From contig JAFRLY010000057.1 in assembly GCA_017431005.1 (NCBI GenBank), positions 62,001 to 126,000 on the forward strand: a DNA stretch of 64,000 bases. The letters run 5' to 3'. Within the stretch, counting starts at the first letter, position 1, and the number at the start of each line of letters is the position of its first letter. This document shows, piece by piece, positions 58,277-64,000 of this stretch. Below the pieces are notes generated by a model that was not told the origin of the DNA, searched no databases, and was given only the letters and a program-made list of their open reading frames with translations. The translations under genes and the position numbers were made by a program. Source of the stretch: Clostridia bacterium (GTDB taxonomy: Bacteria > Bacillota > Clostridia > Christensenellales > Aristaeellaceae).

Positions 58277-58348
58277 AGTCCTATCCTCCATAGATGGTCA
58301 ATATGTTTTTCTGCTTTCCGGTATATTTTAACTGAAAAAACAATTTTT

Positions 58349-58390
58349 GAAAAGAAAAAAGCACAGCCTGCGCGTGTGCGTGGACTGTGC
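58349..58390 (-). terminator. Terminator of the oligosaccharide transporter operon
   Basis: Minus-strand arms GCACAGTCC and GGCTGTGC (one bulged base) are followed by TTTTTTCTTTTC. A possible promoter for the kinase genes (TTTCAA, 16-base spacer, TAAAAT at 58325-58330) begins within the T tract. Confidence 0.85.
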
Positions 58391-58418
58391 CTGAGTGTCA
58401 AAGGCGGGCAAAAATTTC

Positions 58419-59321
58419 TCAGCCTTTCACCCCACCCTGGATGACGCCCTTCTCCATCTTGTCCTGGAAGAAGGGGAAGGCGATGATGATGGGCGCGATG
58501 GCGGCGATGATCACCGCGAACTGAATGAGGTAACGGCTGTAATTCGGATTGGAGGAATTCAGGAAGTTGGCGTTCTCGCTTGTGATCTGCCGGATCACCA
58601 GCTGCAGAGGCCACAGGGCCTTTTTGTTGGGCACGTAGATGGAAGCCTGCAGCCAGGAGTTCCACTGGCCGATGGACAGGTTCAGAATGATGACGGAGCC
58701 CATGTTCATCGCCTGAGGCAGCGTGATTTCAAAGAGGGTGGAGATATGCCCCGCGCCGTCAATGTGGCTGGCCTCGTACATTTCCTTGGGGATGGAGTTG
58801 AAAGCGTTCATCATCATGATGCAGTACATGCTGTTGGTGCAGCCCGGAATCACCAGCGCCCATACGGTGCCAACCCAGCCCAGGGAGCGGATGACCATGT
58901 AAGTGGGCACCATGCCGCCGCCGAAGAGCATGGTAAACATCAGCGCCATGGTAACGGGCTTTTTCAGCTTCGTGTCCCGGCTGAGGGCATAGCCCGTCAC
59001 GGCGGAGAGCAGGAAGCCGATCATGGTGAAGGCAACCGTGTAAACGATCGTGTTGATATACCCGCTCACGATGCTGGCGTTCTGGAAAATCATCTGATAC
59101 CCTTCCAGGGTGAAGCCGCCCACGGGCCAGAGCACCAGCCCCACATGCGCCAGGAGGGATTTGCCGTCGGAGAAGGAGCTCATCAGCACATGCCACATAG
59201 GGATCACGCTGCAGAAAGCCACCAGCGCCACGATCAGGTACAGGATCACGTCGATGACCCGGTCGCCGACGGTTTTGGTTTCCACCATGTTATTTTCCCA
59301 TTCTTGCTTTTTCCTTGCCAT
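58419..59321 (-). CDS. Sugar ABC transporter permease (YtcP type)
   Basis: The 300-residue protein has six membrane helices and an EAA loop YEASHIDGAGHISTLFEITLPQA. FCSVIPMWHVLMSSFSDGKSLL near the start and FPFFQDKMEKGVIQGGVKG at the end are YtcP signatures. RBS AAGGAGGG lies seven bases before ATG; 17 bases separate it from the LplB-type gene. Confidence 0.93.
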   Translation of the reverse strand: MARKKQEWENNMVETKTVGDRVIDVILYLIVALVAFCSVIPMWHVLMSSFSDGKSLLAHVGLVLWPVGGFTLEGYQMIFQNASIVSGYINTIVYTVAFTMIGFLLSAVTGYALSRDTKLKKPVTMALMFTMLFGGGMVPTYMVIRSLGWVGTVWALVIPGCTNSMYCIMMMNAFNSIPKEMYEASHIDGAGHISTLFEITLPQAMNMGSVIILNLSIGQWNSWLQASIYVPNKKALWPLQLVIRQITSENANFLNSSNPNYSRYLIQFAVIIAAIAPIIIAFPFFQDKMEKGVIQGGVKG

Positions 59322-59338
59322 GTCTTTTCCCTCCTTTC

Positions 59339-60289
59339 TCAGAACAGGCTGCTGCCGCTGACCTTGCGGCTCAGCGCATTGGAGCTTACCAGCAGTACGG
59401 TGCCGACGACAGACTGGAACAGACCCGAAGCTGCGGACAGGGAATAGTTGGAGGTGCCGCCGCCGAAGGCCTGGCGGTAAGTGTAGGTATAGACCGTATC
59501 GGACACATTATAGGTGCTGGGCATATACAGCAGCAGGATGTTATCATACCCTGCCACGAACGCGGTGCCGATACCAATGACGAACATCATCATGATCATC
59601 GGCAGAATGTTGGGCAGGGTGATCCTGAACAGCCGCTGCATCCGGGTGGCGCCGTCGATGGCCGCTGCCTCATGCAGATCTCCGCTGACCTGGGAAATGG
59701 CTGCCACATACATGATGGATCCCCAGCCAACGCCCTGCCAGATACCCATCAGCGTGTAAATAATCCAGAACACAGGCGGCTTGTCATTCGCAAACCAGTT
59801 CTGGTTTTCCGCTCCGAAAACCTTTGTCAGCAGCAGGGTCAGCGGCCCGTCCTTGGCCAGGAACTGGGTGAACAGGGAGCAGACAATGACCGCGGCCACG
59901 AAATTGGGCATGTAGGACATGGTCTGAGCCGTGCGCTTGAACTTCTTGCTGTTGATCAGGCTCAGGATCAGCGCGAAGATGATGGGGGCCACAAAACCGA
60001 TGGTACACTTAAACAGGCCGATCACCACGGTGTTCCGAAGAGCCTGCAGGAAATCCTCGCCGGAGAACAGATCGATAAAGTGCTTCATGCCGACCCACGG
60101 ACTGTGGAAGTAGCCGTCCACCACATTGTAATCCTCGAAGGCCATCACGATGCCGAACATCGGCAGGTAATGCAGCACCAGTTCGTACAGGATAATCGGA
60201 ATAAACAAGAGATATACGACCCAGTCGCGTTTCAGCTCGGTTTTCCAGCTCCTGCGTGCGGAGCCGGTCAGAGCGTTTTTCTTTGCCAT
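59339..60289 (-). CDS. Sugar ABC transporter permease (LplB type)
   Basis: The 316-residue protein has six membrane helices and the EAA loop EAAAIDGATRMQRLFRITLPNI. VYLLFIPIILYELVLHYLPMFGIVMAFEDY is typical of LplB-like permeases. The start is the ATG at 60289, eight bases after GGAGG; a GTG nine bases upstream directly follows that site and cannot use it. The transporter lacks its own ATPase gene. Confidence 0.93.
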   Translation of the reverse strand: MAKKNALTGSARRSWKTELKRDWVVYLLFIPIILYELVLHYLPMFGIVMAFEDYNVVDGYFHSPWVGMKHFIDLFSGEDFLQALRNTVVIGLFKCTIGFVAPIIFALILSLINSKKFKRTAQTMSYMPNFVAAVIVCSLFTQFLAKDGPLTLLLTKVFGAENQNWFANDKPPVFWIIYTLMGIWQGVGWGSIMYVAAISQVSGDLHEAAAIDGATRMQRLFRITLPNILPMIMMMFVIGIGTAFVAGYDNILLLYMPSTYNVSDTVYTYTYRQAFGGGTSNYSLSAASGLFQSVVGTVLLVSSNALSRKVSGSSLF

Positions 60290-60319
60290 GAATTTCACCT
60301 CCTGGTTGGTCGGCTTCCG

Positions 60320-62155
60320 TCAGCGGAAGGGGTAATGATCCACATAATACTGATAGATCCCGATGGCCTGATCAATTTTATACTTGTTCAGAACCGTGCA
60401 CCACTTGGTCCAGTCCTTATCGAAGTTGGATTTACCGGTGATAAAGTTGGCGCAGTTTTTGCCCATGTATTCCAGGGTCTTGCTGTGGATATCATCGCAG
60501 ATCTTGGCGTCCGCCTGACTCATTTCACCTGTGGTACGGCTGCCCTGGAAGAAGCCGGTATTGGGATATTTGGTCCACCGGGCAAGCGAAGCCGAGTATG
60601 AAGGCGCGTAACCAAGATCCACCTTGTCTACCAGCACCAGGCCGGGGCACTTGTTAAATCCGACTGCCGTATTCAGCTGACCGCTGTCGTTTACCAGCGT
60701 ATCCACCTTCTCGTATTTGCCTTCATCGTTCAGGAAGTACGCGCCGTCCGCCAGGCCGTGATCCGCGTAGAAGGTGTTTTCCTTAAATTCCGCTACCTGT
60801 TCAGCGTTCAGGCCCAGGGTCTTGATCAGGGCGCCCTCCTCGCTGTAGAAGTAATCCAGATAGCTGCACAGGGCTGCCAGATCCTTGTCCTTCGCCGTTG
60901 GGGTGATCAGGATGCCGCCCTTAACAAGCGAGGATCCCATCACGCAGTCCGGCACCACGAACCGGCAGTCCTCCGGGCCGTAGCTGTCATTGATCGGATA
61001 GGAAGCACCGGCCACATAGATCCCCTCGGTATAGCCGCCGTCATGCATATCCAGCCGGCCGCCCAGCTCACTCTGTCCGCCGTTCCACATGCCGATCAGG
61101 CCCTGCCGCACGGAGGTGGAATCAATCTGGTAGAAAGCGTCGGAGGTGCGCTGGTTGAAATCGTGATCCAGCCATCCCTTCACATACCAGTTATGCATAC
61201 ATTCCAGATAGGTTTTGAAGGGGGTTTCATTGCCGCCGAAATGCACTTTATTGTCTGCGTCCTGATAGAACACGTTGACGCCGCCGCCGAAGCAGGAGAG
61301 CAGTCCACCGGACCAGGTGTAACCCGGGTAATAGAGGCTGACAGCATACTTCCCTTCAATACCAAGCTCAGCCTGCGCTTTGATAAAGATTTCAAACATC
61401 CATTCCCAGTCGGAAACAAAGAAGGGTTCCGTCCCGTCCCAGGCGGGGTCGATCTCCAGGGCCTTGGCTTTCTTTTCCTCATCATACCAGCTGGGGAACA
61501 GGACGTCGTCTTCCCAGGCGTCCACGTCGACAGGGTCGGTATAGCCGCCGGTAAAGGCCGCGCCGGTTTCGGGATTCGTGCCGTATTTCACAATCCAGTC
61601 CCGGCGATACTGATAGCCCTGGAAGAGGGTATCATAACCGTCCAGCACCTGATTCAGCTGGTAATAATGCTCGTTGCCGTCCTCATCGATGCTGACGCAG
61701 TTGTAGAGGTATTCCGTACTGGAATGCACCAGCGCTTTGTAATTGGGCATATACTCGTTGACCAGATCGGTCAGCTCAATGGCATAGCCCTTCTCCACCA
61801 TGTTCCGGGGCGCTTCGCTGATCACGGCGTCAATGATGTCCGGCAGATCGCCGGAGGCGATCATGGTGGTGTAGTTGTTGTCTTCGCTGCCGGGCGGCGG
61901 CTGGAGGAAGTTCAGCGCGATGGTCTTTTCCTCCGGACCCCAGCCCTTCCGCAGCGTATACTGAATCGCCGGGTTCTGGGCGTAATTATCGTAGTATTCC
62001 GAAGACGTGCCGGAATAGATCCACCAGTCGAAGGTGGTTTCCGGGGATGCGCTCTGACTGGATGTGTTCCCGATGTTGCCGTAATAAACCTGCATGCCGA
62101 CAAGCAGCAGCACCACAGCGGCCATCAGCGCAATCCACTTCGTGCGAATGGACAT
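60320..62155 (-). CDS. Membrane-anchored oligosaccharide-binding protein of the ABC transporter
   Basis: The 611-residue protein is longer than most sugar-binding proteins (~430-550). Its N-terminal hydrophobic helix (~7-24) lacks a lipobox cysteine and a clear cleavage site, so it may stay in the membrane as an uncleaved anchor. A Ser/Thr-rich spacer leads into the binding lobes (WGPEEKTIALNFLQPP; GSEDNNYTTMIASGDLPDIID). The ATG at 62155 follows AAAGGAGAG. It heads the transporter operon, ~60 bases after the promoter with the 21-bp direct repeats. Confidence 0.88.
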   Translation of the reverse strand: MSIRTKWIALMAAVVLLLVGMQVYYGNIGNTSSQSASPETTFDWWIYSGTSSEYYDNYAQNPAIQYTLRKGWGPEEKTIALNFLQPPPGSEDNNYTTMIASGDLPDIIDAVISEAPRNMVEKGYAIELTDLVNEYMPNYKALVHSSTEYLYNCVSIDEDGNEHYYQLNQVLDGYDTLFQGYQYRRDWIVKYGTNPETGAAFTGGYTDPVDVDAWEDDVLFPSWYDEEKKAKALEIDPAWDGTEPFFVSDWEWMFEIFIKAQAELGIEGKYAVSLYYPGYTWSGGLLSCFGGGVNVFYQDADNKVHFGGNETPFKTYLECMHNWYVKGWLDHDFNQRTSDAFYQIDSTSVRQGLIGMWNGGQSELGGRLDMHDGGYTEGIYVAGASYPINDSYGPEDCRFVVPDCVMGSSLVKGGILITPTAKDKDLAALCSYLDYFYSEEGALIKTLGLNAEQVAEFKENTFYADHGLADGAYFLNDEGKYEKVDTLVNDSGQLNTAVGFNKCPGLVLVDKVDLGYAPSYSASLARWTKYPNTGFFQGSRTTGEMSQADAKICDDIHSKTLEYMGKNCANFITGKSNFDKDWTKWCTVLNKYKIDQAIGIYQYYVDHYPFR

Positions 62156-62217
62156 GGTGTTTTCTCTCCTTTCCTGGTAGGGCATACGCCGATAACATAG
62201 GTTTCCTGATGGTATTC

Positions 62218-62280
62218 ATGATAGACGTTCCGTCAGGAAAACACTTTATCATTTCCGATCAAAAATACGGTATTTCCGAT
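62218..62280 (-). promoter_or_regulatory. Direct-repeat operator and promoter of the transporter operon
   Basis: On the minus strand two perfect ATCGGAAAT copies start 21 bases apart (62272-62280 and 62251-62259). After 27 bases comes TATCAT (62218-62223), a good -10. TTTCCT occupies offset 11-16. The architecture equals that at 56019-56081, and the -35 region is weak, as expected of an activator-dependent promoter. Confidence 0.7.
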
Positions 62281-62287
62281 ACAAGCC

Positions 62288-64000
62288 TCAGGATACGATC
62301 ACGCGGACCCGATCCAGATTCAGCACCTGGGTAAAGGGATCGGAGGCGTCGCCGCGGCGCTGGCTGGCGATGCGGACAGCGGCGAAATACGTGCCGGGCT
62401 TCTCATAGCTTCCCATCACTTCGGCATGGGCGGTGTGCACCGCTCCGTTCACGCCCTTTTCAAAGGGAAGCGCCTTCTCCCAGATCTCCCGTCCCATGGT
62501 CACATGGGCGGCGGCTCCGGCGTCCGTGGGCATCTGTGCCTTTTCCGCCTGGCTGAACAGGATTTCCGTCACGTCCCCGGCGTTTTCCGGCACCTCCACG
62601 TCCACTGTAAAGCGGACGCATTCACCCGCCTTCACGTGCGCGCATTTTTCCCCGTTGGCTCTCAGTGTCGGAATGGCCTGAATGCCGAAGCGTTTGCTGA
62701 CATCCTGCTCCGGATGGATCTGCCCATCCTCTCCCAGAACGTAGGCGGTGCGTTTCAGGGGCTCCTCACCCTTTTCCACCCAGGCGGACAGGTCGATCAG
62801 CGCCTGGCGCAGCGCGCCCACATAGTTGACCACCATGTAGTTGCCCAGGGCGTTCACATCCCCGTGCATGCAGCGTTCCATGAAATAGGTACGGTGATCG
62901 GCGTCGGTGCCCTTCGTTTCAATTATTTTGTTCCGCCACCAGTCGGCACACCAGGGGCAGGTGCTCTCGTCCATCAGGGCCTGAATATTGATGACCTTGC
63001 CCTGAATGTCGCCGTCCTGCCGCACGCCCACGCCGGTAAAGGGAACCGGGAAGGGCGGGCGCTGGGCGGTAACGGGTTTTCCGTTTTCATCCCGGAACTG
63101 ATCCCAGGCGTGGAAGGAAAGGTCCTCCGGCACCTGATGCCGGTAATAGCTCTGCACGGCGATATAATCGGAATTGTCCAGCAGGATTTCATCTCCGGGC
63201 TGTACCTTCGCCAGTGTCTCACCCACGTCGCTCGTGCCGTAGGCGGAACCGATGGTAACGATGCCGCCGTCTCTGCCGGCGTAATGCATCATTTTTCCCA
63301 TCAGCAGGTTCGCGCCTTTGGCCCCGCCGCTCTGAAAGACCATGGACAGGCCCTCCAGGTACAGGTTGCCGCCCTGCGGCAGCGTTTCCAGCTCCAGCCA
63401 GGCTCCGTTGCCCTCCGCCAGCTGCTTCTTCCAGGCGTCGTCCACACCGTTCAGGCCGTCCTCTGCTGCGCGTTCAGCGGACTTCTCCGGCAGATGAACG
63501 GTTTTGACATGCGTGCGGAACACGATGCGGTCCCTGGAGGAGGAGCTTTCCGGATCGGAACCGGCGTAGCCCGGCTTCGTCCAGAAGTCGGTGAAATATT
63601 CCGGATCCATGCGCTTCACGCCCGGCATCAGCACGGGCAGCGAGCCGGGATCCACGACGCCCTTTGCCTCCAGATACCAGGCCAGGGGCGGAAAGCCCAT
63701 TCCGGTCAGTTCCCGCAGCATATCCGCTTCATCCCTGCTGAGCCCGGCATAGGGATCCCCGGAGCCGCCCGCGTCCAGTGCGTCCAGAATTTTACCGAAG
63801 GCGTTGCGCAGCACCCGCTGGCCCTGCACATGCATGGTGATCGTGTTGGGCAGGCTGACGGGAGAGCCGATCACATAGGGCGCTGCCCCGTCCCAGGCCC
63901 GGGTGTTTTCAATGCAGGCCATGGATTTGTAGCCGCCGCCGCTGCCGCCGTAGACGTATCCGTACGGCCGCTGATCGGTTTCATAGATCTCCTTTGCTTT
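62288..64000 (-). CDS. Alpha/beta-hydrolase-like protein, 5' end outside window
   Basis: At least 570 residues are visible; the frame stays open through the right edge, so the start is missing. YGYVYGGSGGGYKSM, near the visible N-terminus, has the Gly-x-Ser-x-Gly nucleophile elbow of serine hydrolases. FMERCMHGDVNALG (~360 residues later) could contain the catalytic His. A C-terminal beta-sandwich (~470-570) resembles a galactose-binding or Ig domain. No signal peptide can be judged. An esterase acting on acylated plant glycans would fit the locus, but the family was not recognised. Confidence 0.6.
   Translation of the reverse strand, partial: KAKEIYETDQRPYGYVYGGSGGGYKSMACIENTRAWDGAAPYVIGSPVSLPNTITMHVQGQRVLRNAFGKILDALDAGGSGDPYAGLSRDEADMLRELTGMGFPPLAWYLEAKGVVDPGSLPVLMPGVKRMDPEYFTDFWTKPGYAGSDPESSSSRDRIVFRTHVKTVHLPEKSAERAAEDGLNGVDDAWKKQLAEGNGAWLELETLPQGGNLYLEGLSMVFQSGGAKGANLLMGKMMHYAGRDGGIVTIGSAYGTSDVGETLAKVQPGDEILLDNSDYIAVQSYYRHQVPEDLSFHAWDQFRDENGKPVTAQRPPFPVPFTGVGVRQDGDIQGKVINIQALMDESTCPWCADWWRNKIIETKGTDADHRTYFMERCMHGDVNALGNYMVVNYVGALRQALIDLSAWVEKGEEPLKRTAYVLGEDGQIHPEQDVSKRFGIQAIPTLRANGEKCAHVKAGECVRFTVDVEVPENAGDVTEILFSQAEKAQMPTDAGAAAHVTMGREIWEKALPFEKGVNGAVHTAHAEVMGSYEKPGTYFAAVRIASQRRGDASDPFTQVLNLDRVRVIVS

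Overview
The window looks like a chromosomal segment from a GC-rich, carbohydrate-degrading gut or rumen Clostridia-type Firmicute, possibly a Christensenellales/Aristaeellaceae-like lineage. That placement is inference: it rests on strong AGGAGG ribosome binding sites, YesM/YesN-type two-component and LplB/YtcP-type sugar transport genes, mrfA/mrfB, a VTC-DUF4956-CotH operon and many glycoside hydrolases. I see no rRNA, tRNA, CRISPR array, insertion sequence or phage gene, and no gene-free stretch longer than 300 bases.

Region by region: (1) 1-12.3 kb, plus strand: three related secreted GH3 enzymes (the first cut by the window edge), interrupted by a VTC / DUF4956 / CotH operon, then a secreted beta-helix protein with a nitroreductase-like C-terminal domain and a putative covalent-flavin motif. 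(2) 12.4-19.5 kb, minus strand: a compact housekeeping operon with a Na/Pi transporter-PhoU fusion, mrfA, mrfB, a TPR protein and signal peptidase I. (3) 19.6-29.3 kb: a GH4 alpha-galactosidase on plus; on minus a secreted beta-helix protein, an unknown protein, a phosphodiester glycosidase / small membrane protein / GT39-like operon, and a NUDIX-GH31 alpha-xylosidase pair. (4) 29.4-34.7 kb: DUF4298 and histidine phosphatase genes on plus; an amino-acid ABC transporter with a CntK-like racemase on minus; an AraC regulator. (5) 34.9-41.5 kb, plus: an alpha-galactoside locus with GH36-type enzyme, binding protein, two permeases, GH27 enzyme and a small zinc-ribbon protein. (6) 41.6-64 kb, minus: an oligosaccharide ABC transporter, a YesM/YesN-type sensor/regulator pair, a secreted protein of unknown function and a large intracellular hydrolase operon (DUF5605, GH3, GH78, GH2, GH2, GH78), entered from an alpha/beta-hydrolase-like gene cut by the right edge.

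How it fits together: regions 5 and 6 each look like a Gram-positive polysaccharide utilisation locus, in which a binding protein and two permeases import an oligosaccharide, cytoplasmic hydrolases dismantle it and a local AraC-type regulator controls the set. The best evidence for wiring is a pair of 9-base direct repeats 21 bp apart, each 27 bp upstream of a -10-like hexamer, in front of both the region 6 transporter operon and the secreted-protein/hydrolase operon. The signals most worth following are that operator, the flavinylation-like DAVSGAT tail on the secreted nitroreductase-like protein, the CntK-like racemase next to an amino-acid importer, and two promoters with matching 11-bp-phased repeats and matching leader hairpins.
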